DNA of 64,000 nucleotides from NCBI GenBank assembly GCA_902516925.1, contig CABYAF010000001.1:141471-205470 (forward strand). Direction: 5' to 3'. The stretch's first letter is position 1, and every line of letters begins with the position of its first letter. Source of the stretch: an uncultured Bacteroidota bacterium. GTDB taxonomy: Bacteria; Bacteroidota; Bacteroidia; Flavobacteriales; Flavobacteriaceae. Position numbers and translations under genes: made by a program. Positions 50,655-59,862 of the stretch are shown piece after piece. A model generated the notes under the pieces. That model had not been told where the DNA came from, made no database searches, and saw only the letters and a list, made by a program, of their open reading frames with translations.

Positions 50655-51108
50655 TATACTACGAAATGCTAGATTTAGTAATGATAAAAAACATAGATAT
50701 AAATTATCAAGACATTGGGATTTAAATAAGCCTCAATTATTATACATAATGTTAAATCCATCGATTGGCAATGAAACTATTGATGATCCTACGATAAGGA
50801 GATTAGTAAGTTTCACAAGAAAATTTGATTGCGGGGGTTTTTTTGTAGGGAATCTTTTTACCTATATCACACCAAATCCAAAAAAATTGGACACTAGTAT
50901 TGGTTTAACAATTAAAAACTTAAATGTATTAACCAATTTAGTATCAAAAGTTGATAAGGTAATTTATGCATGGGGAAACTATATTGAAGAGCCAGGTGAA
51001 CTTAAAAAATTCATATCTAACCCAATGTGTTTCGGAAAAAACATAAATGGAACCCCAAAGCATCCTTTATATCTTCCATCTGATTCTAAACTTTTAAGAT
51101 TTAGATAA
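50632..51108 (+). CDS. DUF1643 domain-containing protein
   Basis: ATG at 50632 overlapping GH3 end; LLYIMLNPSIGNETIDDPTIRRLVSFTRKFDCGGFFVGNLFTYITPNPKKL, KHPLYLPSDSKL. Confidence 0.88.
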   Translation: MALIIKNNILRNARFSNDKKHRYKLSRHWDLNKPQLLYIMLNPSIGNETIDDPTIRRLVSFTRKFDCGGFFVGNLFTYITPNPKKLDTSIGLTIKNLNVLTNLVSKVDKVIYAWGNYIEEPGELKKFISNPMCFGKNINGTPKHPLYLPSDSKLLRFR

Positions 51109-51111
51109 TAT

Positions 51112-51588
51112 TTATTCAGAGCTTCTTTCATATGCAAACCCACCTTTTTGACCTTGTGACCAAGATGTAAATTTAACACTGATATAAATATTATCATTTA
51201 CTAAGTACAAAACTAAATCTGAACCTACTACAGCCTTTGGTTGTCCAACTCCCAGTCTGAATGGTTTAAATGTCAAATTATCAATATTTTCAATATTCCC
51301 CTTAGCCCACAAAGTTCCAACTGGACTGTCACCTTTATCTGCAGAGTCTTCTTTAGCAATATTAAATATTTGCCCACCATTACCTCGAGTTATCCAAACA
51401 TTTGGTGTTATTCTATCTTGATTACTTTCTTGGGTAAAGTCAGCACCATCTTCTTTAGAAAACTGTATTATAGGTCCATTCCAGATATTAGAGGATGAAG
51501 TATCACCCACTATTTCATCGTCATCTGAAGAACATGAAATTGATATTATTAACAGAGTTGAAGATAATATTATTAGTAATTTTTTCAT
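51112..51588 (-). CDS. Hypothetical lipoprotein sharing duplicated C-terminal domain
   Basis: 158 aa; lipobox ISC; C-terminal 124 aa nearly identical to end of 51638..53353. Confidence 0.8.
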   Translation of the reverse strand: MKKLLIILSSTLLIISISCSSDDDEIVGDTSSSNIWNGPIIQFSKEDGADFTQESNQDRITPNVWITRGNGGQIFNIAKEDSADKGDSPVGTLWAKGNIENIDNLTFKPFRLGVGQPKAVVGSDLVLYLVNDNIYISVKFTSWSQGQKGGFAYERSSE

Positions 51589-51637
51589 AGTTAAATAATT
51601 TGGTTATATCTAATTTAAGGATTTCGAAATTTAATAT

Positions 51638-53353
51638 TTATTCAGAACTTCTTTCATATGCAAATCCACCTTTTTGCCCTTGTGACCAAGATGTAAATTT
51701 AACACTGAGGTAAATATCATCATCCACTAAGTACAATACTAAATCTAAACCTACAACAGCCTTTGGTTGTCCAACTGCTTGTCTGAAGGGTTCAAATGTC
51801 AAGTTATCAATATTATCGATACTTCCCTTAGCCCACAAAGTTCCTACTGGACTGTTTGTTTTATTTGCAGAGTTTTCTTTGGCAATATTAAATATCTGCC
51901 CGCCATTTCCTCTGGTTATCCACACATTTGATGTTATTCTATCTTGATTACTTTCTTGAGAAGAGTCAGAACCATCTTCTTTAGAAAATTGTATCATAGG
52001 TCCACTCCAGATACTTGGGGATGACGTACCGGATGATGTTGTTTCAGTTGATGTTGTTTCAGTTGATGTTGTTTCAGTCGATGTTGTTTCAGTCGATGTT
52101 GTTTCAGTACTTACCTCAGAAATTGCTGAAGTATCATTAATAATATTCTGAACCGTAATTGTAGATGACGGATATATTAAACTCATATCAGTTGAGTATG
52201 AGGCAAGACTTGAATAAAACGTATCAATATCTATCGTGAAAGTTTCTTCAAACTTAGTTTTCCAATCAGAATTTTTTGGATCCTGCTCCCAAAAAACTTT
52301 AAATATTGATTGAAAAGCCTTCTCAGGTGAAAAACCAACATTTTCCAATTCTTTTACAAGTGCAAGTACCATAAAAACAGAGTTTGCATAGTTGTTATCT
52401 TGTTTGCTATAGAACTCATATGATGCAGGATCAGATAGAACATCTGCTTCAACGCCCCATGCTTGTCCCTCTTCAAAATAATTAATTCCATAATTTTCTT
52501 GGATATATAAAGACTCAAATGCAGCAGCAGATCCTTCAATTAACCATTTAACATCCATAGCATTTGGGTTATTAAATTCGCCATCACTGCCAACTGAGAA
52601 AGCTGGAGACATACTATGTTGGTAAACATGGAAATACTCGTGTGCTATTACAGAATACCTGTGGCTTGAATTATTTGTAAATTCGTCATCAGGAATTTCT
52701 AAAACCATCCAGAAATCAGTTCCGTTACCTGAGATTGAAGCTCCCTGCATACTATTCCCATTTGGATCTGTATAAGGGCTTGGTACAGAATTATTCCAAG
52801 CATATATATTCATTGATTCAGGGAAGCCACTCCTTTTATATGCTGGGATTGTAGACTCAAGGTTATTCATTATAGTGTTAAATTCTGTTATCCATTCATC
52901 AGGTAGACTTGAGTGTAGATAATAATTAAAATCTATTAAGTCAGCATTAAATATAGACGTGTCAGTTGATGTTGTTTCAGTTGTTTCAACTTGACTAAAA
53001 AGAGCTTCTAGTGTAGTATTTGAATTTATTGTAATAGTAATAGTTGTGCTAGAAGAGTCTGAACCATTCCATCCAGAAAATTCATATCCATCATTTGGTG
53101 TTGCAATTATACTTACAGAGGTTCCATCATCATAAGTTCCACCTGAAGTAGATACAGATCCACCAGCTCCAGCTGTAACAGTTAAGCTATATTGAGTAAC
53201 AGTTGTAGTTGTTGCGGGAGAAGCAGTTGATGGTGGGTTATATGAATTTGATGAACCAGAGTAATCTTCTCTAGGGCCGTAACCATCATCTTTGGAACAT
53301 GTAATAAAAAGAAGTGATGATGAAATAATTAATAAAAACTTAAAACCTCGCAT
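51638..53353 (-). CDS. Large lipoprotein: InlB-like B-repeat domain, HExxH metallopeptidase-like region, TETTS repeat linker, duplicated C-terminal domain
   Basis: 571 aa; lipobox FITC; YSLTVTAGAGGSVSTSGGTYDDGTSVSIIATPNDGYEFSGWNGSD; VIAHEYFHVYQH; TETTSTETTSTETTSTETTS; C-terminus as 51112..51588. Confidence 0.85.
   Translation of the reverse strand: MRGFKFLLIISSSLLFITCSKDDGYGPREDYSGSSNSYNPPSTASPATTTTVTQYSLTVTAGAGGSVSTSGGTYDDGTSVSIIATPNDGYEFSGWNGSDSSSTTITITINSNTTLEALFSQVETTETTSTDTSIFNADLIDFNYYLHSSLPDEWITEFNTIMNNLESTIPAYKRSGFPESMNIYAWNNSVPSPYTDPNGNSMQGASISGNGTDFWMVLEIPDDEFTNNSSHRYSVIAHEYFHVYQHSMSPAFSVGSDGEFNNPNAMDVKWLIEGSAAAFESLYIQENYGINYFEEGQAWGVEADVLSDPASYEFYSKQDNNYANSVFMVLALVKELENVGFSPEKAFQSIFKVFWEQDPKNSDWKTKFEETFTIDIDTFYSSLASYSTDMSLIYPSSTITVQNIINDTSAISEVSTETTSTETTSTETTSTETTSTETTSSGTSSPSIWSGPMIQFSKEDGSDSSQESNQDRITSNVWITRGNGGQIFNIAKENSANKTNSPVGTLWAKGSIDNIDNLTFEPFRQAVGQPKAVVGLDLVLYLVDDDIYLSVKFTSWSQGQKGGFAYERSSE
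52035..52109. repeat. Tandem repeat, 15-bp unit GATGTTGTTTCAGTY, about 5 copies, in-frame coding repeat (TETTS)
   Basis: Five consecutive copies read directly; a single extra GATGTTGTTTCAGTT copy near 52971. Confidence 0.9.
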
Positions 53354-53507
53354 AATATTTTTAACAATATTATGTTTTAATAATGAAATATTTGTTTAAG
53401 AAATTGTTAAATTAAAGACTAATAAGTATTTACACTAACAAGCAAATTAAGCATTTAGTTGTGTCTCACAATTATTAAATCCTGCTATATACTCTAGATA
53501 AATTCAA

Positions 53508-54641
53508 TTAATTCTTTATCAAGTTATATTCTTTAAATTTTTCAATTAAAAAGTTTGAATATCTAGTGAAACCTAAATCTGTAAAATGAATCGCATCGAC
53601 AGTTCCTTCAAAATCAGAACCCAAAGCATCTCTGCTTTCCAGATATATAATATTATCATATCCATTATCAATCATTTTTTCATATTCAGTTCTTAATGAG
53701 TTATTCATTTCTTTTGATAATATATTCATATTATTATCTAAAACAGTAAGAGGCGATGTAAATAGATCTACTAAAATTATAGTAGTATCAGGGTTTTTAC
53801 TTCTAATTGAATCAACTAATGGAATTGTATTACTTGTAACCAAATCAGGTGGATACATATTTGGCATACATTCAATAACATAGAAAGCAGGGTTTGATTC
53901 TGATATTAACTCAGATATTGACTGCTCCATTCTGCCATTACCATCAAATCCAAAGTTAACAACATTACGATCAAGCTTTCTAGATATTATATTTGTATGA
54001 GCCATTCCAGGTCTTGATGCACAAGCGCCTTGTGTTATACTAGTTCCATAAAAAATTATAGGTTTTTTTTCATTTATCTCAGGCTTCCTGATGAAACTAG
54101 AGTTATCTATTCCAATTTCAATTTTTTTTAGCCCGTCATACAATGGAAGGAATATTTTATACTCTCTTACTTCATTACTCATATTATCAACAAGTCTATA
54201 TTCATTTTTAAATCCTGCTGGACGACCAGTATTAATATATTGCCATTCATTATTATTTTTATAATAGAGATCAATTCCCTTTATACCTGTATCAGGCATA
54301 TGGTCCATACTAAGGTTATTTAGGAGTTCCCATTTAGCAGTTATAACAGATGAATTGGATAGGAATCTTATGGATAGTCCAGTGGAATTTTTTGATAAAT
54401 TCCAAACAGGCTCTCGAACAATTTCTTTATAGGATGCTGGCAATCTATCATACATATTTTCTTTTAATGATTCAGGAATATCACTTCCTTCTAATAAGAA
54501 TGAATCTTTTCCAAAATATTTTATATCATCAAATCCAGAGAAGTATAATATGTTATTCGAAGAATTCTGTTGACATCCTACAAAAAACATTAATGATAAA
54601 CAAAGTAATACTCTTTTCAACATATTAACCTTACTTATCAA
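53508..54641 (-). CDS. SGNH/GDSL hydrolase family protein (lipoprotein)
   Basis: 377 aa; lipobox FFVGC; IIFYGTSITQGACASRPGMAHTNII, NFGFDGNGRM, DAIHFTDLGF. Confidence 0.9.
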   Translation of the reverse strand: MISKVNMLKRVLLCLSLMFFVGCQQNSSNNILYFSGFDDIKYFGKDSFLLEGSDIPESLKENMYDRLPASYKEIVREPVWNLSKNSTGLSIRFLSNSSVITAKWELLNNLSMDHMPDTGIKGIDLYYKNNNEWQYINTGRPAGFKNEYRLVDNMSNEVREYKIFLPLYDGLKKIEIGIDNSSFIRKPEINEKKPIIFYGTSITQGACASRPGMAHTNIISRKLDRNVVNFGFDGNGRMEQSISELISESNPAFYVIECMPNMYPPDLVTSNTIPLVDSIRSKNPDTTIILVDLFTSPLTVLDNNMNILSKEMNNSLRTEYEKMIDNGYDNIIYLESRDALGSDFEGTVDAIHFTDLGFTRYSNFLIEKFKEYNLIKN

Positions 54642-55356
54642 TAAATTTTATCATCTCATAAGCAATTAACTTATTACCTAAATCATTTAAATGAACTCCA
54701 TCATAAGTTGTAATTCCAGATGGACTATTAGTTGGATTATTTTCAGAAATATAATTCATAAATATTTTTCTCAAGTCAATAAGTTCAGTATTAAATTCTA
54801 GAGATAATTTTCTAATTACATCTGAGTAATCATCTAAATCATCATTCATTATTTCCATTGTTTCAATGTCTTTAAATTGATTTACTAAAGTAAACTCACC
54901 TTTATTTTCGCCTATAACTGTTGGCGTACACAGAATTACTTTGATTCCATTATCTTTTATATCTCTAATTATTTGTCTCAGGCCATTTTCATATAGATCA
55001 ATATCTGTCCCAGTTCCATAATCATATTTATGCCAAACATCATTAATACCAATGTATATGAATACTATATCAGGATTTAATTTAATCACATCATCTTTAT
55101 ATCTAGTAAGAAGATCTGAAACCTTGTCACCACCAATTCCTTTGCCAACTAACTCTGTATTATCACCAACGCTTTTTGATAAAAGTGTTATAAATCCTGT
55201 ATACTGAGGATAGACTAACTCGCCGTTAGATGGAATCCCAACATTAGTATCATAGACTCCAAATTCTGTGATTGAATCACCTAAAAAGACAATCTTTGTA
55301 GAATTTGTACAAGAGCAAATTAAGAAACTAATTAATAGAATAAATATTTTTTTCAT
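54631..55356 (-). CDS. SGNH/GDSL hydrolase family protein (lipoprotein)
   Basis: 241 aa; lipobox LICSC; VFLGDSITEFGVYD, VGKGIGGDKVSDLLTR, FIYIGINDVWH, DGVHLNDLGNKLIA; 11-nt overlap with next SGNH gene. Confidence 0.92.
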   Translation of the reverse strand: MKKIFILLISFLICSCTNSTKIVFLGDSITEFGVYDTNVGIPSNGELVYPQYTGFITLLSKSVGDNTELVGKGIGGDKVSDLLTRYKDDVIKLNPDIVFIYIGINDVWHKYDYGTGTDIDLYENGLRQIIRDIKDNGIKVILCTPTVIGENKGEFTLVNQFKDIETMEIMNDDLDDYSDVIRKLSLEFNTELIDLRKIFMNYISENNPTNSPSGITTYDGVHLNDLGNKLIAYEMIKFIDK

Positions 55357-55360
55357 TTAA

Positions 55361-56668
55361 CTAAGTTAAAAAAATATAAAGTGTAATTGAGGTTAACAAT
55401 CCAAATAAACCCTGAATCAAAGTTGTGGTTGAGAAAAATTTTAAAACATCATTCATCTCTATGTTAGAATATTTTGATACAACCCAGAAATAGCTATCGT
55501 TTATGTGCGATATTGTCATAGCTCCTGAGCCTATTGAGATTATTAAAATTACTTTTTCTAATTCTGAAGTCATTCCAATTGATTGAATTAGGGGCGCTGT
55601 AATAGCACATGTAGTAACTATTGCAACAGTTGATGAACCTTGAATAGTTTTTATTATTGCAGCTATAATAAATACAGAAAGAATACTTGATAAACCTGTA
55701 ACATCATTAATACTTAGACTGTTGATAATCCCTGACTCCCTGATAATGTAACCTAATGCACCACCTGATCCTGTAATTAATAAAATTCCAAAAGAGTCCA
55801 TCAAAGACTTAATTGCCCATAATGGCGTATCCTTTATTTTATCTTTTCTAAGAAATATTAATGTCGTTATAAAACCAATTAATAATGCAATTTCTGGTTT
55901 TCCAATAAACACAAAAATTTTCAAAAATTGAAATTGAGTAATTTCTAGATCTGGAAACTTAATTATCGTTGAAGATGATATGAGTAAAATTGGTAGAGCT
56001 ATTGGTAAAAAAGAAATAATACTTCTATTTGAAATAAACTCATAAGATTTAATCTCTTCAGTATTGATTTCAAATTCTTTTTTAAATAAAAACCTTATCC
56101 ATACATATCCTGCAATTGAAACGATTGCACCTACGATAATTCCGATAAAGAATAATAGCCCAATATCTGCGTCCATTATTGCAGATGCAGCAATAGGACC
56201 TGGAGTGGGAGGCACAAACACATGAGCAGAATATAAGCCTGCAGCTAAACATATTGATAGCAAAATGATATTTTTTTTTGTAGTCTTTGATAAATCTTTT
56301 ACAATAGAAGACATGAGTATGAAAGCCGCATCACAAAAAACAGGTATTGATATTATAAACCCAATTACGTTTAAACTAATAGGAATATTATTTATTCCGA
56401 GGTATGATATAAAAGTATTAACCATTTTTCTTGAAGTTCCCGTTTCATTTAAAAATTTCCCTAGAAGTGTCCCTATAATTATAATCGGACCAATTACAAT
56501 CACTATACTATAAAATCCTTTATAAATTAAGTATAGTGTTTCAGGTATGCTAATATTTAGAAAAAATCCAGATAAAAATGAAGCAAATAGTAAAGTTAAA
56601 AATGGTTTTATTCTAAATCTATATGAAAAGTAAAATAATCCAATAAAAGTAATAATAGAAATTATCAT
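55361..56668 (-). CDS. GntP family gluconate-type permease
   Basis: 435 aa, multi-TM; FVPPTPGPIAASAIMDADIGLLFFIGIIVG, GSSTVAIVTTCAITAPLI, GSGAMTISHINDSYFWVVSKYSNI. Confidence 0.92.
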   Translation of the reverse strand: MIISIITFIGLFYFSYRFRIKPFLTLLFASFLSGFFLNISIPETLYLIYKGFYSIVIVIGPIIIIGTLLGKFLNETGTSRKMVNTFISYLGINNIPISLNVIGFIISIPVFCDAAFILMSSIVKDLSKTTKKNIILLSICLAAGLYSAHVFVPPTPGPIAASAIMDADIGLLFFIGIIVGAIVSIAGYVWIRFLFKKEFEINTEEIKSYEFISNRSIISFLPIALPILLISSSTIIKFPDLEITQFQFLKIFVFIGKPEIALLIGFITTLIFLRKDKIKDTPLWAIKSLMDSFGILLITGSGGALGYIIRESGIINSLSINDVTGLSSILSVFIIAAIIKTIQGSSTVAIVTTCAITAPLIQSIGMTSELEKVILIISIGSGAMTISHINDSYFWVVSKYSNIEMNDVLKFFSTTTLIQGLFGLLTSITLYIFLT

Positions 56669-56670
56669 AT

Positions 56671-58170
56671 TTAATGATCATTTCTAATAAGTTGTTTAGA
56701 ACACATGTATCCAGCTGTGCCAGCTACACTTCCGCAAGGAAAGCTTCCAGCACCGCAGTAATAGATATCATGGTAGTCGTAATATGAGTAAAAGTTTTTA
56801 TCATTATTACTAAAAGTCCTTTTGTTATAATTTTGATTTCCAGTTAAAGTTGTATGATCAATATTGCCCATTGGGAAATGAAAAGTTTCATTTAAATCTT
56901 TTGGAGTAAGAAACTTGCTAAAAGCAAGATCCTCTGGATTTTCAATATAAGGTAATACAGCTGATATTATTTCATCCTTTACTTTATTTAAATCATCAGC
57001 TTTTTTATTATAGCTAAGATTCTTAGTAAAAAGTATTAGTTTATCAAAACTCTCTTTGTTATTCATACTTCGTTGTGCGCTTCCATCTGGATATACCTGA
57101 ATGAATCCTGGAAAATAATCTCCAGTATTTTTTAGAGAATTTTGACTGGCTTCTTCAAATTCTTTAAGACTATTATTTGAAAATATAAATCTAAAGGAAT
57201 CAGGGAACTCATTAGAGTCCTTCCATTTTACAGGATTTCTAAAAAATGCTGTTACCTTCCCACTAGTACCCGTTAAATCAAGTTCAGTTTTTTTATTAAA
57301 ATCTTTAATCACCTTTGAGGGTGTTATAGGATCTGTAGCAAATATTAAATGATCATAATATTCTTCTATGTCACCTTGATCACTTGTGTAAGAGATCAAT
57401 TTAGATTGAGTATCAATTTCATTAATATGTGAGTTTAAATTAATCTTTACACCTAAACTCAAATTGATTTTAGTCAGACTTTCTGTTATTTTCCAAATAC
57501 CAGTTTTTACAAATCCCCAATATCCATCAAAAACAGATCCAGAGTCCATTAATGGAATTGTAAATGCAGTTCCTGGATCATGAATTGATGCAGGACCACT
57601 TTCAATTACTGTCATACCCATATATAATTTTGATTTCTCAGATGTAAAATAGTAATCAAGTAGGTCTTTTGCAGTCCCAAATATCCAAAGATCGGAAAGC
57701 TTTTTCCCAAGTTCTTTATGTGCTATTTCAACAGTTGGAGTTGTAGCTTCTTTATAAAGCTTTTGAATAAATTTAATTACTTTATTTTCATCATTTCTAA
57801 AATCATTTATCTTGCCCTTTTCTCCCCATTTATTTTTTAGTTCTTTTTCTAATTCAAGACAATCTTGAAAGATTTTAGTAGAATTTTCTTCATTTTTGAA
57901 ATATACTAGTTTTGGAGTTTTTGGATAAAATCCTTCAACATCATTTACCAAACCAGTTTCATTAAATATGAACTTTGGCATCATACCTAGGACTGTCGCT
58001 CCATATGCAAAATCAATTTTTTTACCTTCAATGACCTCTGAATCTTTTATACATGCACCCCCAGTTAAGTCTTTTTTTTCAATAATTGTTACTTCATACC
58101 CATCCTTGACTAGATAATTTGCTGCAACGAGACCGTTAACTCCACTCCCAACTATTACAATTTTCTTCAT
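56671..58170 (-). CDS. FAD-dependent oxidoreductase, phytoene desaturase/PYROXD2-like
   Basis: 499 aa; IVGSGVNGLVAANYLVKDGYEVTIIEKKDLTGGAC, C-terminal YYCGAGSFPCGSVAGTAGYMCSKQLI. Confidence 0.88.
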   Translation of the reverse strand: MKKIVIVGSGVNGLVAANYLVKDGYEVTIIEKKDLTGGACIKDSEVIEGKKIDFAYGATVLGMMPKFIFNETGLVNDVEGFYPKTPKLVYFKNEENSTKIFQDCLELEKELKNKWGEKGKINDFRNDENKVIKFIQKLYKEATTPTVEIAHKELGKKLSDLWIFGTAKDLLDYYFTSEKSKLYMGMTVIESGPASIHDPGTAFTIPLMDSGSVFDGYWGFVKTGIWKITESLTKINLSLGVKINLNSHINEIDTQSKLISYTSDQGDIEEYYDHLIFATDPITPSKVIKDFNKKTELDLTGTSGKVTAFFRNPVKWKDSNEFPDSFRFIFSNNSLKEFEEASQNSLKNTGDYFPGFIQVYPDGSAQRSMNNKESFDKLILFTKNLSYNKKADDLNKVKDEIISAVLPYIENPEDLAFSKFLTPKDLNETFHFPMGNIDHTTLTGNQNYNKRTFSNNDKNFYSYYDYHDIYYCGAGSFPCGSVAGTAGYMCSKQLIRNDH

Positions 58171-58222
58171 AATTATAGACTAAGATATTATAAATGAAAA
58201 AATTAAAACATATAATAATCAA

Positions 58223-58248
58223 AAAAGGAGATCAAATGATCTCCTTTT
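58223..58248 (-). terminator. Rho-independent terminator of amt
   Basis: Near-perfect palindrome AAAAGGAGATCA-AA-TGATCTCCTTTT downstream of the minus-strand amt gene (stop at 58280). Confidence 0.8.
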
Positions 58249-58279
58249 AAGACTGAAAATAATAGAAGCTATTATCTCA

Positions 58280-59506
58280 TTATGATGAAAAATACGCTTT
58301 CGTTCCATGTTCAGAAATATCTAATCCTATTTCTTCTTCTTCTTCAGATACTCTGAGGCCCATAATTGATTTTACTATTAAAGCAATAATAGCGGCACCA
58401 ACAATACAAAATGCGCCTACAATTCCAGTACTTGCAAGTTGAACCATAAATTGATCAAAACCTGAAGAGGCTCCAAAAAGCCCAACTGCTAAAGTTCCCC
58501 ATATACCAGCAAATAGGTGAACAGGAATTGCACCAACTGGATCATCAAGTTTACATTTATCAAGAAAAGCTACACCAAGAACAACAATTGCCCCTCCTAT
58601 TGCTCCAATTAATATTGCATCTGTAGGTCCCATTTGATCTGCACCAGCGGTAATTCCGACCAGTCCTCCTAAAACGCCATTCATAAACATTGTGATATCT
58701 AAGTTCTTGTACATGAGTGATGATAAAAATGAGGCACCTAATCCTCCTGCAGCAGCAGCTAGACATGTTGTAACAAGTACCAATGAAGTATTTGCAGGAT
58801 CAGCTGATAAGACAGACCCACCATTAAATCCAAACCATCCAAGCCATAATATTAAAACACCAGCTGCAGAGAGTGGAATGTTTGATCCAGGAATTGCAGC
58901 TGCTTTTCCAGAGCTGTCAAATTTTCCTTTTCTAGCACCAAGTAGATAAATTATAACTAATCCTCCCCATCCACCAACAGAGTGAACTAGTGTAGAACCA
59001 GCGAAGTCATAGAATCCAACTTCATCCGTAAGGGTTGAAAGGAAACCACCTCCCCATTGCCAAGATCCAACTATAGGATAAACGATTAAAATGTAAAGAA
59101 ATACGATTAGCATAAACGCATTTATCTTAATTCTTCCAGCTACAGCACCAGAGATAATTGTACCAGCGGTAGCAGCAAACATTCCTTGAAATAAGAAATC
59201 AGTCCAATAAGTATAACCCTCGTTGTAAGATAAATCAGCAGCTGCAACAGCATCTAAACCAGGACCTGCAAACCCTAATACTCCATTACCTATAATATTA
59301 AAATCTCCAGGATACATTAAGTTAAAGCCAACCAAACAATACACAATTAATCCCATTGTAATTATAAAAAAGTTTTTAAATAAAATGTTGATTGTGTTTT
59401 TTTGTCTAGTAAGCCCAATTTCTAGGAAAGAAAATCCTAGATGCATAAAAAAGACTAATGCTGCACAGAGCATCATCCATACGTTGTTAGTAGTTAATAA
59501 TTCCAT
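58280..59506 (-). CDS. amt: Ammonium transporter
   Basis: 408 aa; FFMHLGFSFLEIGLTRQKN, STLVHSVGGWGGLVIIYLLGARKGKF, LILWLGWFGFNGGS, GVLGGLVGITAGADQMGP, HLFAGIWGTLAVGLF. Confidence 0.96.
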   Translation of the reverse strand: MELLTTNNVWMMLCAALVFFMHLGFSFLEIGLTRQKNTINILFKNFFIITMGLIVYCLVGFNLMYPGDFNIIGNGVLGFAGPGLDAVAAADLSYNEGYTYWTDFLFQGMFAATAGTIISGAVAGRIKINAFMLIVFLYILIVYPIVGSWQWGGGFLSTLTDEVGFYDFAGSTLVHSVGGWGGLVIIYLLGARKGKFDSSGKAAAIPGSNIPLSAAGVLILWLGWFGFNGGSVLSADPANTSLVLVTTCLAAAAGGLGASFLSSLMYKNLDITMFMNGVLGGLVGITAGADQMGPTDAILIGAIGGAIVVLGVAFLDKCKLDDPVGAIPVHLFAGIWGTLAVGLFGASSGFDQFMVQLASTGIVGAFCIVGAAIIALIVKSIMGLRVSEEEEEIGLDISEHGTKAYFSS

Positions 59507-59511
59507 AATTT

Positions 59512-59850
59512 TTAATTAATTGATTTGTTTCCTTTTTCTCCTGTTCTAATTCTATATGCTTCCTCACATGGTAAAACAAAAACTTTACCATCACCTACAT
59601 TTCCTGTAGCTCCAGATTTTAAAATTGCATCCACTGTTGCATCCACAAATGAATCAGATACTATTATTGATAAAAATCTTCTTTGAATATCTTTTGTACT
59701 ATAAGTTGTTCCCCTATAGACCTTACCAATTTTTTCATTTCCAACCCCTGTGACATCCCAGTAGCTGAAAAAGTAAACCTCTGCATCATGCAAGGCGGTT
59801 ACCACTTCGTCAAATTTTGACTTTCTAATAATTGCTTCTATTTTTTTCAT
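59512..59850 (-). CDS. glnB: P-II family nitrogen regulatory protein
   Basis: 112 aa; MKKIEAIIRKSKFDEVVTALHDAEV, IVSDSFVDATVDAILKSGATGNVGDGKVFVLPCEEAYRIRTGEKG. Confidence 0.95.
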   Translation of the reverse strand: MKKIEAIIRKSKFDEVVTALHDAEVYFFSYWDVTGVGNEKIGKVYRGTTYSTKDIQRRFLSIIVSDSFVDATVDAILKSGATGNVGDGKVFVLPCEEAYRIRTGEKGNKSIN

Positions 59851-59862
59851 AATGTTTTTAAT

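Noticed and set aside
52035-52109. Possible CRISPR-like repeat
   Set aside because: Units are directly contiguous with no spacers, in-frame coding repeat; no cas genes in the window.
58560-58949. Short ORFs (68 aa, 85 aa) overlapping amt
   Set aside because: Frames overlap a highly conserved transporter; Cys/Arg-rich or Pro-rich artefacts.
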